Positions 33,901-46,800 of a stretch of DNA of 64,000 nt are shown piece after piece. The position numbers and the translations under genes are program-made. The stretch covers positions 2,356,501 to 2,420,500 of the forward strand of contig NC_087385.1 of NCBI RefSeq assembly GCF_963675165.1. The letters are read 5' to 3'. Every line of letters starts with the position of its first letter. The stretch's first letter is position 1. Below the pieces are notes generated by a model, which made no database searches, was not told where the DNA came from, and was given only the letters and a program-made list of their open reading frames with translations. This stretch comes from Halichondria panicea (Eukaryota > Porifera > Demospongiae > Suberitida > Halichondriidae).

Positions 33901-36900
33901 TCCTGTCCACGTTACTGGACAAAAGAGTACGATGGTTACCTTATGTCCGAGTGGTTCAACCAAAATCCATCAATGTACGAATGTGTAGACAAGGGGCAAG
34001 AGTCGGTGCCTGGAAGTCATGCCAACACTCAAGGTGTTTTGTTCACTCATGTCGAAGTTAACTGTGATAGTGGACTACCCTGCCCTCCCTACAATAACTA
34101 TAAAGAAGTCAACTGTGTTGTTTGCACAAACTAAGACCCCTGCAGCCTGTGCATGTGTCATAAACGTTTTGTATTTTAGCTTTTAGACTCTGTAGTTTAT
34201 AAATACCGTATACATTTCGCAGAAATGCCTTTAGAAAGATTTTCGCAGATTTAATTTTCGTGGAATAGCGCTTTTTGTAGCATGCATGTATGCAATAATA
34301 AATTCGCGGTTATAAATGTTCACGGTCCATCTAATCCGCGAAAACCACGAACATTTATACACTCGAAATATACCCGCTATACGGGGGTAATATATTGTTG
34401 AGTGCTTCAATGCTAAGTGTATTAACATCCGTGTAAAAGTGAAAAACGCATCACTGTCTTAAGTTTCTCCTTTTACTGCGACAAAGGAATCGACACCTTG
34501 GTACATACAAGTATGCTTGGTTGTATTCCACACCATGCATGGCATTTCTATTTAATATGTGCTGGCAGTAGCTATATACATGTAGCACAATGTCACAATC
34601 CCATAACAACACACCACAGCCAATAAAGAGGTTGGCAGGCACTTGCATGGCTATCACATTAAAATTTGAGGGATAAGGCACTTGCTTTTTTATGTACAAT
34701 GCAGTACACTACACAATACCTGTCCATTCCCATGATGGTCGACTTCATGAGGTCCCAAGTGGGCCAGATAATGTCCCAAGTGTCCCCCGATCCACACCAT
34801 GAGAACATGGGGAACGGCGGAGAGCCCTTCTTCACCTTACTGAGTGGCCAGTCCCCTAGGTTCACCATCAACTCCATGTCTGGCAGTACCACCTGTAGAG
34901 AGAAGGGTCGTCATCGATTCTCAAAATTTTACTATATATATAATTATGGAGAGGGGGGAGGAAATAACTCCCACCAATCCCCATAGGACAGAGATCTCAG
35001 TTATATAAATTACAGTACGTAACACACACATGCACACACATAAAGTTTATTGTACCCACATACATAATTTAAATGAATAATGGGCTTATACCAAATAGCT
35101 GAAATTAAGCCCGCCTTTATTAAGTATAGGTGCATGGTCTGGAATATAGCACATTACACAACAATTACTACCGAGTAGATCTACAATGTAAAGTTTATTC
35201 TTGGACAATTAAATTTCATGACAGGGTATCATAATACAATCATTTCATTCTGCATGGATATGTCTAGTAGCTACCCTCTCAGATAACACACTCACACCAG
35301 TCCTGGGAGTACGGCATAGCAAGGTGTGGTAGTCAACAATTCATTACCAGTGAGTGACAGCTGACTATTGTAGCTATAGAAGGCGTTGTGTTGGCGTTGA
35401 AGGCACATAAAGCACCCCCTGGCCACACAATGCATTATGATGATTAACAATATCTCGTATAAATGCACTGTTGGTTAAACATACTTAGTGTCCAGCCATC
35501 TTTACCAAATAGGGTTTCTACTTCAAAACAGAACACAAAATAGTACAGATGTCAACTTCAAACCTAATCGAGTGCTCATTTTTGAGTACTAGTTCTCATG
35601 TTTCCCATTTCAGATAAGGTAAGGTATATGCACTTAAATTTTGAAACTAAAAAATGTCCAATTATCTGTATGAAAGCATGCATGTTGACCCATCCAATTA
35701 AAGCCTAAACAGTTACTATAGTAGCAACAACAAATAAGTCGTCACCATGAGAGGTTTGAATGCTCAGACTTGTTGCTTATTAACCAAGTGGAACCTCACA
35801 CGCTAGTCACAACTATCAATGGCAATACCTGGCAAAACACTGCATAACATTATTGGCTATCTGTTTTGAAGGGAAACTAGCTGCTACGTATATAGATCTT
35901 CACTTGTACTAAACAGTGATCAGAATTGGTACAATAATTATGTTACTGCAATTGCATTATTGCGAGCATACGTGAGCTGACTACACACATGCACCAAATG
36001 AGCTATGAAATTTAATAAGAATGGAATCCACACAACCGCCTTTTACACCAAGATATCAAATTGCCCGAAGGCATTCTTTGAAGCTGGAATGTTATTGGCT
36101 GTGAAACACAGTCCCACAGTAGTAGGGTTTGAGTTTACACAATAAACACCAGAATGGATAGCACCTCATTAATGGTTAAGTGACACTGGGGACCACACAG
36201 AGTTTTGGGGGCACTGGGCATAACAACGTGGTACCCTGTTCGTGGACTTGTGCTTATCAGATCTAAGTTTCCCAGGGCAATCAACTGTTGTACTAAACGG
36301 TGACCATACAGAAATGCAGTTACTGCATGTGTAGTAAAGAGCAATGTAAAGTCTAACTTCAAAATTGCTAAGTGTGCTATGATACCTTAATTATTCAACT
36401 AGGGCATGCATGAGTAAACATGCACATAGCAAAACTTTCCCAGTCAAGGTGAATTTAATGTTTCACGTACATGACCATGCTTGCATGACAGTTGCACAAC
36501 AGAAAGTGTGCGCACTACTTTCAATGCTGATAAGTATTGCACAGATATGCCAATTAGAATACAGACATAAGAAAGGCTTTAAGTTGACTTTCCACTAATT
36601 CTCACCTTCAAAAATCGAAGGGTGTTGAGTTTTAGTGTTAAAGTAGCAAAGGGCCGATAATCATAATTATGACAGAAATTTCAGCAGTGACATAATAGAC
36701 ACTTATAATTATACGTACAACTGCACATTTTCTAACATCCATGGCAACTATGCTTCAGTTGCAATATATATAGAGTTCTGTGTTGCACGGTAATTAAGCC
36801 GTATACACTGTCAGGATGTAAACAACATATGGAGAATGTGAGTCACTCACTGTGAGGACTTCTGAATGGAACACACACACACATTCATGTACATACATTA

Positions 36901-39900
36901 AAGGACTTATAGGTCATCACAGTAACTTCCATTGATTCTTTGCGTTATTGTTGATGAATATTACGTTTCAGCCCATTCACACACAAAAGCCTGAGCAGTA
37001 ACTCTGAGAATGCACACAACCTGCACCTACTGGGCTACATGTAGACAACCCACACCTCGCCACAAATTACGTAAGGCCTCCACTCTAATTAACCCACACA
37101 CCCACAACTGACTCCTCCACAATCCACAACCCAGAGGAGGTAGGACACGCATCATGTGCGCCTCAGTCCATGTTCAACCGCAAAGATTAGAGAAAGATTT
37201 GTGATGATAAGTGCGGATTTTCAAGGAGCCAAAATAGCAGCGATCCCATGCATAGTCATTTTCTCTAAAATATAGTTATCACGTAGTGAAAGGATGGTAT
37301 TAACTTATGGATCAGCGATCCCAGTGGAATCCCGGCTCAATAGCTCGTCCTAGTGGTTTTCACTGTACATAGGCTACTATGGAGAGCAGTCTAGGGGAGT
37401 TAACTCAGGATAGTTGTCGTGTCTTCTAGAGAGCACAACAATAGATCTACCATAGCTACACTGACATCGAAGGAAAGGTCAAAGGTCAAGAGTCTAACGT
37501 AAACATTGTACGCCACACATTCCATTGCCATGTGACTGATGATGCATGTCCCGCCTCCTCTGCCACAACCCATACTTCTACAACCTATACTCCAGTTCCA
37601 TAGCAGCCCACCCCTCCACGCCCACCACCTCCATAACCTCCACATTGTACAGTATCTTCACAGCCCACACAGGACATACCTTGTTGGTCACAGAGAGTAG
37701 GATCATGTCAGAGAGGAATTTGAATCCAACAATGCTCCCAAATGTCCGAGCATACAGCTGCAGGGGTGGCGTAGATAAATTACATTTATGCTTTATTGAC
37801 AAGTAAACGAGTATAAATTATATAATTTGGGGTCCCTGAAACATCATTATTCTCTAACCATACTCATAACATTCTGAGGATAATTTCACAGGCCATCCAT
37901 GTATGCACATAGTCTCATGAATCAGCTGCCCTTCTTATGGTCTTCCCAAAGAAGGGTGACTGATTCATGACACTAGTATATATGTACAGTGGAACCTCCT
38001 CCGAAGAGCAACCACACGCTAGAGAACAGCCAAGAGCTCTGGTCCAGATTAAACTACAATGACTTTAATGTAAAGCAACCTCTCAGGAGCGACCACTTCT
38101 CTACTCCGCACAACGAGCAACTTTCTAGTCCCCAATCAGCTTTAGCAATTAAAAATAACCTCCCGGGAAGGACAGCCACATCTTAAATCAGCAGAAACAA
38201 CATTTTACAATCAAAAATCTAGTTGTTGCTCGAGTCGTCCGTGCAGCCGTTTCATAGCTAAGTTTCAAGGTTCAGGAATTGACTCATAATTATGTGTATG
38301 GCAATTGAAACCTCTAGCTCTCAACTAAGACCACCCTCTCTGTAATGGTAGAAAGGCTGTTCCCCCACATGGTGTTCGTTTTATTGAGTGGTGGTGCAAA
38401 TTGTGACGAACTATGTAGTTAAATTCAGTTCCCAGATAGATAGATTTAGAGCCATATCATATTCCATTTGACAAAGGGACTCAAAAGGAAAGGTCAAATG
38501 TCACAAATTACGAAGGAATGTTTAACACAAAAGAAGAAATGTATCATGCAGGCTCCATGGCAATGTATACTAGCTATAGAGTCGTTTGTTATTGGCTGTT
38601 ACCAGTTAATTCTATTAGCAATTGCAACCATCATGTAAATTAAGTTAGACACCCATAAAACCACTGTGAATTAAGGTTTTAAATGACAACACTTCAGTGT
38701 GATTAACCATTCATGCATACAAGCCTTATAAATGTGACACAATCGCTATACAAAATAAGGAATGCACCTTGGGTAGATATCACGTACGTACTTCACACTT
38801 TTTTGACTGAAGCACTCTCCATAATTATAGCAATTTTAAGGAGTGCCAATTAATACAATTTCTGATACTAACCCACACATGAATGTTGATTGGAATGGAC
38901 ACAATTAAGTTATACGAAACTACCAGTGAATTAACTGCAGCACAGTTGTACTACACATAATTATTATCTGTGTCAACTGCTAATCTGTATCTGAAATGAA
39001 TAGTTCGTGTTCTCCCTTCCCGTGTGTGCAGTATGTGCTATTACTGTGAGAAATTATTTAGCCAGGAAACAACAATTAGAGCTTACAAAAGAGGGGTATA
39101 TTAATAACAATACACTTGGTCATGCAAGGAATCAATATTGACAACGCCATTAGTATGAGTATAATAATCCTTGGGATTTCCCAAAGGAAGTTGCTATACA
39201 GTTAGAATACTCCTTTGCTTTGTAAGGACGGTGCACGACTGCTGTGCTGATGTGATCACTATAACTGTTGGTATAGTAGACACATGCTCAGCAAAACAAC
39301 TTCAGAAAGGATTCAATACAAATTATGTGAATACCGCACTTCAAATAAGGAAAAAAGCAACAAAGCAAATTATTTTCTAGAGGTTTGTAGCAAACAGAAT
39401 GACTCACCTTCCCATCTACAATGGAGTAGTGCACCATGGACGATCTACTGAACATCTCGGTTGCTGTGTCATAGAATTCTGTCACATTCACCCCCTTAGC
39501 CCTGAACGTCTTTAGATCGTTGGCTATCTGTGGCTGAATGGCGGGGCAGTTAAAGTCTTCCAACCATTGGACAGGGCTTCTTAGTGGGCATGCACAGTTC
39601 TCATGCATCAGAGGTCCAAGCTGGTACGGTGACTGAGCGATGGCTCTCCCCTTGTGTCTAATGTGAATAGCTAATGTGTGTGTTTCAGAGAAGATGCGAT
39701 ACTGGTAGAAGAGAAGTCCATCTCCCAGGTTGAGGGTTTCCGTACGGTAGCGGACCTTTTGAGGAGACTCGATGCTTATTGAAAGACTGCTCTCATCAAA
39801 ATCTGTCAAGCTGTTATAGTGTGTGCAGTAAATATAAATTTTAGCGTAGAATGGCAATTTCATAAACGTAGCTATGTAGGACCGCTCAGAGATTCACGAA

Positions 39901-40200
39901 GTTAGTAAATGATACACGCCATGTATACTATACTAGTTACATCATGCATCTATTGGTTGATACCAAACAGGTAACTTTAATACATTCCATAATTTAATAC
40001 ATCAATACACACTTGTTGCCATGCTTGTCCACAGCTTGTATGTAAAAGTAATTGATAGGTAAACTGCTTCTCTTAGGATCAATACCAGGTCCAAACACAA
40101 TGCTCTTCTCGGAATTGAGCTCAGTAGCTTCTAGTTCTTGACACCCCTGACCCAGAATCAGAAAGAACAGGATCAATATCTTCAGCAAGCCATCCTCCAT
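30676..40200 (-). CDS. POGLUT2/3: Protein O-glucosyltransferase 2/3 (KDELC family), 8 exons
   Basis: Exons 40013-40200, 39408-39810, 37680-37757, 34720-34892, 31857-32097, 31202-31501, 30790-30888 and 30676-30717 give 507 residues (human POGLUT2 502, POGLUT3 507). A signal peptide ([20 protein letters not shown]) leads into a filamin-like domain ([20 protein letters not shown]). The CAP10/GT90 domain follows, with [24 protein letters not shown] and [13 protein letters not shown]. The protein ends KIPREEL, an REEL form of the KDEL retrieval signal, so it should reside in the ER lumen. By family it adds O-glucose to EGF repeats of Notch-type proteins. An in-frame Met 12 codons upstream would put residues before the signal peptide, so the 40200 start is preferred. 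A collagen gene lies inside intron 4 on the opposite strand. Confidence 0.95.
30890..30937. repeat. (GT)n microsatellite abutting a splice acceptor
   Basis: About 24 GT units run on the plus strand. On the minus strand this is a CA run that ends ACACAG directly at the acceptor of POGLUT exon 7 (exon start 30888). Confidence 0.95.
31655..31823. repeat. Family F inverted-repeat element
   Basis: The ends are CAGGGCTGCATTAATTGAGG and the mirrored TGGATGCAGCCCTG. The centre has G-run and C-run blocks (GGGGGG, CCCCCCCCCC). A relative with the same ends lies at 53562-53829. It lies in a POGLUT intron. Confidence 0.75.
32152..32241. repeat. ~90-bp near-perfect hairpin
   Basis: The left arm CCGAGTTGTCTCTAAAATAA continues through CGCTAGGT. 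The right arm ACCTAGCGTTATTGGAGACA continues through ACTCGG. The loop is under 15 bases. Outer words GCCTCGT and GAGGC also pair weakly. It lies in POGLUT intron 4. It could be a foldback element. It is too long and regular for a typical microRNA precursor, but that was not excluded. Confidence 0.8.
33213..34134 (+). CDS. Short-chain collagen C4-like protein, nested gene, 2 exons
   Basis: Exons 33213-33273 and 33332-34134 give 287 residues. Residues 1-20 are a hydrophobic signal peptide ending VLVAS. About 85 residues of Gly-X-Y follow, with one break near [10 protein letters not shown] cysteine-rich globular domain of about 180 residues completes the protein, with [38 protein letters not shown] and ending NCVVCTN. 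This layout matches freshwater-sponge short-chain collagen C4 and related invertebrate proteins. It should be a secreted extracellular-matrix or spongin-like component. The gene lies entirely inside POGLUT intron 4 (32098-34719) on the opposite strand. Its acceptor (CCGAAAG) lacks a strong pyrimidine tract, but the frame across the junction keeps the Gly of the first triplet. Confidence 0.92.
34204..34388. repeat. Family A inverted-repeat element just after the collagen gene
   Basis: The left end is TACCGTATACATTTCGCAGA and the right end is ATACCCGCTATACGG. Inner words TTCGCGGTTATAAATGTTC and AACATTTATACACTCG pair, as in the copy at 60306. It begins 69 bases after the collagen stop codon. Confidence 0.75.
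34893..37679. other. POGLUT intron 3 (2.8 kb)
   Basis: A long intron with no supportable nested gene on either strand. It contains the family L element at 37132-37562 and otherwise AT-rich unique-looking sequence. Confidence 0.5.
37132..37562. repeat. Family L inverted-repeat element
   Basis: The left end CAGAGGAGGTAGGACACG and the right end CATGTCCCGCCTCCTCTG are imperfect mirror images. Inner words ATCATGTGC and GATGATGCATG pair. The ends match those at 26020 and 52933, but the interior differs. Confidence 0.65.
37915..37970. repeat. 56-bp hairpin
   Basis: The arm TCATGAATCAGCTGCCCTTC pairs with GAAGGGTGACTGATTCATGA across a short loop with two mismatched spots. It lies in POGLUT intron 2. 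The stem length is compatible with either a small foldback element or a small-RNA hairpin. Confidence 0.7.
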
Positions 40201-40578
40201 TTCTGTAACATCAGCACATTTTTGACTCTCCCACAAATCTTATTATTATCTTCCACTAACATCTGCATGCATGTAGACCAGAGTCAAGTAAAAAATGGTT
40301 TCATATAATAAAATTGTGTGCAAGATTTTATAATTCTGAGATGAAATGATAATATAGATCTTAGCAGCTAAGAAAGTGAACTGACAAAAATAAAAAAATG
40401 TATATCTGAGAAATGTTTACTATAAAAATTAATAGCCAAGCACAAAAGAACAAAAGCATTAGATCGATCATAACAGAAGTCGTACATGTACAATTTAAGT
40501 AAACACACACACATATAGAGAATTAATAAACTAGACAAGACACAGAAACATATTACATTAAGATTGGGCACTGAGAGA
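40201..40578. promoter_or_regulatory. Spacer between CAS stop and POGLUT start
   Basis: 378 AT-rich bases between two genes on the minus strand. It should hold the POGLUT promoter and the CAS 3' untranslated region. No further gene or clear motif is seen. Confidence 0.45.
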
Positions 40579-43311
40579 TTAAACAAATGAGGCACGGCTT
40601 TTGACAGAATTAATCAGGTCTAGAGCTGCTGGTAAAAGCACTTTCAAACTCTCAGTCATTTTATTCTTAGCGATAACACTCGGGAATTGCAGTGCAGCTG
40701 TTTTTGTCGAAGATACAAGATTCTTGATGGAGTCAGTGAGTTCATTACTGTTCGTTAGAATGGTTGCTTTTGTGTCCGTGTGCAAAATCTTTTGCGTGAG
40801 GGCATCGGCAATGTACACCAGCTTGTATGCGGCCACCACAGTCAGTTTGCTTTTGGTCACAAAGTCTCTCGGCGGCTCATTATCCTTGAGGCAATCAATG
40901 AATACGTCAATAGTTTCTCTCAAGCTTGGGATAATCAGATCGAGTTGCTTGCTGAATCTATCCAAGAGCTCACGATCCTCTTCTCGAAGAGGTTGCGGAC
41001 TACTGGTCTGTCGTACGTGATGGGGAATAAGACGTCCATTCGGTCGACCGTAAGGACCGTCCAATATATCAGCAGAGTTAACACGCCTCAGGGCAATTCC
41101 AGTCAATTCTTCGGAGGACCCAGAGCAGCTGCTTAAACTCTGCTCTCTTCGTCTTGAGCGAATGTGAGTAGGACTGGCATCTCGACTGGACCCAGAGTTC
41201 AGGCTTGCAAGGCTTGGCCTTTTGTTGAGGACTATGGAACGGTCTCGGATCTTGTCGTTAATCTCGTCATAATCTTCCGATTGTCTGATGAACATGGGTG
41301 AACCATTTGGGTTTAGATTAACCTCGCTTCCATAAGGACTGTTGGATTGTGACGTCTGTTCGTGAATCACTCTCTTTGGGGTTCGTACAAGTTTTTGCGT
41401 TGTACCGTAATTTGGAGCGTAGGGTAGAGGGGGTAGATGATCGTTTGGTTTGCGTTTACGGAAAGCGTTCATATCGATAATGTTACTTTCACTGAGTGTT
41501 TTCTCAGGTGTTTTGCGTCCACTGACGTATGGAGACTCAACTGGAATTGCGTAATCACCAGATGTTCGGACAGCAACTTGGGGTGGACGTTCAGGAAGTG
41601 GTCGGGCTTCGAGATCTCTCTTGGTGATAACAGGTAGACTGCTCGTGGAGACGTTTCGTACCTTAAACAGGAGAGCTTTATTGGCACCAACTAGTACAGT
41701 GAATTCTGTGACAGCTTTAGGGATAGCTCGAGCAACTTCCAGGAGTGATTTCACAGTGGCCGTGATGCTGTCAATTTCAGAGCTCAGTTGCTCTACTTTG
41801 GAAAGGATATCATTACGATTTTCCAAAAGACCTCTGAAAGCACTGGTGTATTTTTTCTTGAAGTTTGCATCTGAGGTACTCCCAAGAGCATTCACAACCC
41901 CTTTTCCAAATTCTAGCAGAGCCACCAGAGCCCTGTCGAAGTGTTTCACAGCTTGCCGAGTGTGTTTCAAAGTAGCGATTCGCTTTGCTTTATTTTCGTT
42001 GCCCCAATAAGCATCGGGCCCGTACACTGTTTGAAAAAGGACATCGTACGTTGCTTGCATGAGTTGTCGGTAAGAAGTGAGCAATTCTTCGGCCTCGTCA
42101 TCATACATCGTACTGATATCCACTGCAAGCATAGGCAGATCTCTCTCTTCTGTATTCACTGCACCTTTGTGCGGCTTAGGCAAGTCGTAAGTATCCATCA
42201 TTTCTGGAGGAACATCGTATATACAACTGGAGTTCCTTGAGCTACCAACAGAACTAGCACCCATCGAATTGCGATAATTAGAAGAACGATTGCTTTCCAT
42301 TGGGCTGAGTCGAGAAGAGCTAGGTGGGCGGTCGTAGTCCACTCCCTCATCTTGTGGTGCCTCTGGCGGTGGGAGGTCATAATCTCCGTCTGTGATCTCA
42401 ACGTCTGTAGGAGGCAAGTCGTAAATTGGGTTATCAATTTCATCTTTGATTGTTTTTTGTGGGAGGGTTGTACGGGATGACAGTGTTGCCTTCTTTGAAG
42501 GTTTGGGGATATCGTAGCTGGATTGTTCGTGAAAAATCTCCAGATAGTTTGCAGGAACCATACCCACTTTGCCTCTTAGTTCACACAGCCACCAGTCTCT
42601 CTGTTGTTTGAAATCTTTCTTGACAACAGTCACAACGTCCCCTTGTCTAAAGGTGAGCTCATCCTCATTCTCTGCAACATTGTTGTATCGTGCTCTGGCC
42701 AACAGGTGTTGAGATACGTCAACCATTTCCTGTGACAACAGAAAGAATTTGCACATGAAACTTAATTCTCTTTAATGCAAAAATTTAGACTCTTTGGCAA
42801 CAAAAATGAATTTCAACGCTAAATATGGCTATGGCCTATTGTGTATTGCATTCATAGGCAAGTGGCTAGGCACTTGATATACAAGTTGTCTGGTCAACAA
42901 AATAACATGGAATGTTGTGATGAGGGCCTGTAAGGTACTTTGTAGTTTGTGTAGCTAAGTAAATTGGTTGTGTATGCCAGTATTTCACTCCTACATTATT
43001 AAATATAGGCAACATAGCTGAGCCTATAAATGCACATTAGTTGGCTAGTTGCCATCATCAAAATGTACATACTGTGATTCAATGAGTGTAGCTACTATAT
43101 CTACATATAGATCTACGTACATGTATGTAAAATGCAGCTTGCACATACATGACAACCACATCTCATATTAATTTCATAATAATTATATATCATCTACTTA
43201 GCTGTTTATAGCTGTAGCCATTCAATGTGTGATATTGAATCTCAGTTTACAAAAGAAAATGAATCAACACACACTTACTTTGGTTATTTGGGGTAGCAAA
43301 ACTGCTGTCAT
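40579..43311 (-). CDS. BCAR1/NEDD9-like: CAS-family adaptor (p130Cas/NEDD9 type), 2 exons
   Basis: Exons 43279-43311 and 40579-42729 give 727 residues. The first exon supplies MTAVLLPQITK, so translation may instead begin at the Met in exon 2. An SH3 domain follows (LLARARYNNVAENEDELTFR ... WWLCELRGKVGMVPANYLEI). Next comes a substrate region with about six YxxP sites: YDIP, YDLP three times, YDRP and YDVP. A helical serine-rich bundle lies around residues 225-400, then a Pro/Ser-rich linker. The C-terminal domain keeps FVTKSKLTVVAAYKLVYIAD and SSTKTAALQFPS, matching the CAS focal-adhesion-targeting helices. By family it is a scaffold phosphorylated by Src/FAK that recruits Crk at integrin adhesions. 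Human p130Cas has about fifteen YxxP sites, so this one is shorter. It has one divergent neighbour, TMEM170. Confidence 0.94.
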
Positions 43312-43810
43312 CTCAAGGTACACAGGTCACTCTGTCTCTCAAAACTGCCACTAAAAATTGACCAAAATCCTGTGTATCTATTGATTTAGTTTGCTAGCTA
43401 TAATACTACAGAAACCTTTTACTAGCTAGGAATCACACTGCTTTGTAGCTGCTCAAAATTTTGTGAGCTAGCTAGCCTCTCCCTTTTAGTGATGTCCATA
43501 TCAGGAAGTACTAATGTTTAGGAATTTTACCACAACAATGCACAAGGAATGCCATTAATCTGATCTACAGAGTTCAGAGTGCAAAACAATAGATCGAGGG
43601 AGATTCAGACTCGTACCTTGACTGACAAGAACAGTACAGTGCAGTGAATTTCAGAACAGAGGACCTTATCAACTGGCTGAAAGGTACTGTGTACGGTACA
43701 CATTCTCTTCCTTGCTAGCGAGTTTGCTTGTAGGCTGTGCATCTACCTTTTTATTAATACATGTTTCTTAGGTTTATGTGCAGTGCAGTGCAGTGCTAGT
43801 GACTTTCAAG
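43312..43810. promoter_or_regulatory. Divergent promoter region of CAS and TMEM170
   Basis: 499 bases separate the two divergent start codons. Words TAGCTAGC and TTACTAGCTAG recur. No TATA box or known palindrome stands out. The head-to-head arrangement suggests linked regulation, but this is inference. Confidence 0.45.
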
Positions 43811-46800
43811 ATGGGAATTGAAGACATTGCTGATCCTTTGACGCCACTCCTGACTGTGACAGGTAGGTGCCTGGCTTCGTCTATTGTACCGTAGCCACTA
43901 TCCGTATTACGATGCAAGCACACGTATATCCATGCATATGCACTGCTGGTGTTGACGGAGTGGACAGGTACGCGATTATGACTACCGTAAAAAGTATAAT
44001 AAAGGCGCCAGAAATACATGAGCCTCTATTGGCGCTTATTTACGGGGAGGGGGGGGTCCACATTTTGTATGACAGGCCAAGTCACTTCCAGTCAGAACGA
44101 TTAGATTGACGACCACGTAATAAGTTTGATTGGCTTCATTTGGCGCACAATTGAGAGCGAAGAAAAATTAAACTGTTTGAGTGGGCGCTATTAAGATTTG
44201 AGTTGCGCCTTTTTTTTAGATAGATGCTTTACAGTATGAGCTTCATACATGTAGTCTACCTTAAGTGGGCGACCAAGTACTTTTCCTGTTCTAGTAGCTA
44301 GTTTCCCTCCTCACTGACAGTGTCTTTTGACATTATGACTTCAGATGTATTCACAGATATAGATAGTTACGGGAAGTGATTATTGATGTAGGAAAGCACA
44401 GGTAATTCCAATAATTATATGTTCCTAGGTCTTCTAGTCATTGGACGCCACTTGCAGCTAGAACCTGTCCGTACAGGTATATGTTATTTCAGTGTGAATA
44501 CCAAACCCTACGTGATGCATGTGATTGATTTTCTTTGATCACTGTGATTGCAGCTGCTTTTTTTTTGCAGTGACAGCATATTAGGATGATTTCAGAAAAC
44601 ACAATTTATGTGTTCTCTTTCAGCTGTTTATCTCACACTGCATACCTGTTTAATCCCAGCTTGTAGGCTTAGTCTAATGTTATAATAATATTACCGTGCC
44701 TACATTGGAATGTTGTGCATTTGCTCGGCTAACCTGATTAATTTACTGAGATGTGACATCAATACACACAAGATGCCTGCCAAACACATATTGCACAATT
44801 CTACATTTAGCAGGTTGCTATGGTTCACACACTTACTTGAAATGGGGCCACAAAACATTTCTATTGCTTGTTGGGTTGGCTATCAATATTCCTCAGTACA
44901 TAGTAATGGTGGCCAGCTACCATCCCCTCACTAAAGACATGTACACAACTTAAAAACCTACTGTACAGTGGATGTCTAGTATAAGTGGATGTCTACATGT
45001 ACCACATTCGATGGACTGGTGGGTGGGAATGCTTTCCTTACACCCACTATAGTCCATACACTGAGTGGCACTCTAAAAGTTAAGCCAGTTGTAATAGGGG
45101 AAGTATCCATTGTTTGTATGATAATCTGATACAATGCGTACGAATACTTGTGGCCTACGGTGGTCAAGAACGAATGCTAACTTTCAATCTCAATCCTCCC
45201 CCACTCAGAAATGTGGGGCCACGTGCTGTTCTGGTCATTCCTTCTGACCACCGTCACCTACCTTGTTGTGGGGGTCGTATGGGCTGTGTGTCTACGCAAG
45301 TGGAGTAGTCTTCTGGTTCCCCTTGGCTACCTGGGATATGCTGAGTTCACTGTGCTCACTACAGATGCAATAGCAAGTGAGTATACCCTAAAGCCATTTC
45401 CATTTCCTTACTGCCTTGTTCAATTCACTATTGAGTCTAGAAATGCACCCTAACGTGACACACCTATAACATTAGATGTAACTGCACTGTGGGAACAGGG
45501 TCAAAATGTTGTCACGCTTGTAGACTAGGATTCATGGTCTAATCGATTATTCCAAAATTACCGTAGTAATTTTGTCTACAGCTACATGTACCAGCGGCTA
45601 TGGTATGGTGTGTGTAGGTGGGCAGACAATTACCAGAGATGTTTGTGAGCTCATGCCTCTCTCACTAATTGATCATTATACATATTACATATTTGGTTAG
45701 ACGTGTAGGCATGAGAAACAATGCTGCATATCTCCCATAATTAAGTTAGCCGGTTCGTACGAGTCCGATGTGCCTTGTTAATGGATGGCTTCTCAGTATG
45801 TGTGTGTGGTGTCCAGCTGTGTACAGTATCAATGATGTTTGCTGAGGGAAGTGGTTTAGATGTGGGTGGCTGCATGGTGTATGGAAGCCTTGCTCTGCCT
45901 CCATTATAACCCACAAAGTTCATAATAGGCCATTTTATTGAGTCCGTGCATGTTCTGTATGTCGTTATGTTTGATTCAATTTCTGGTGAATTGATATATC
46001 TAGAGACATAAGTTTGTGTGGAAATTTTTTTAAGGATTCAAAAGATAAACTATAGTGTCCTTTTGTGACCTAGTATCAGTGGCTTTGTTAGACATGGCTC
46101 CTGTGACATGTGTTCGTTCTTAGACTCACTTTAAGCAAATCTTTTAGCGATTGTTCACATTTGTGAGATCCTGTTACTGTTGCCTAGCAGTAACCTAACC
46201 TAAAATGGACCTACTGATCCTAACAGCACTATTGAACTATACACTGACCCACCAAGTGATGATGTCACTCATTATGACACATAATTATGTCAACAGTTGG
46301 TAGCCTGAGACCTACCGCAGTGAAACACAGCATAGAATGTACCAATATGCGTCACTAATTACCTGGGAGTTATTTACCTAATATGGCCTAGGGCAGCTGT
46401 TGGCTTGTTTTCACCACCTGATCGGTATTATCATTATCTGGAGTGATACTGTCAATGCACTGTTTGAAGTACCTGTATCAGGGAGCTATTGCTTAATTTA
46501 AGCCTAAACACTGCGTGTATTCATGAATTTGCATGGGCTAACTCAAGAAAGGAATGGGTGGGTACATGCACATGATTATTGACCTAGGCTACATATAATA
46601 TGCTTTATGGACCATTGGAAAGAGCAAAATTTCAACAGCTTGTATAATGGTATCCAAAAGACTCTGATGAATTGTGTCCTGTTTGGTATTGCACAGTGTT
46701 TTGTACAACGCAGTTTACTTGTAATAATATTTACCATTCAGATTATACAATGTTGTGCTTTTGGTTGAAAGGAATGGTGCATGTCCACCTATTTGGGTGA

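Noticed and set aside
37990-38190. ACAGTGGAACCTC word as a transposon end
   Set aside because: A single end resembling pogo/Tc1 termini, with no matching mirrored end found nearby.
43984-44215. TACCGTA and GGCGCC/GGCGCT words, considered as another inverted-repeat element
   Set aside because: I could not find two clean mirrored ends.
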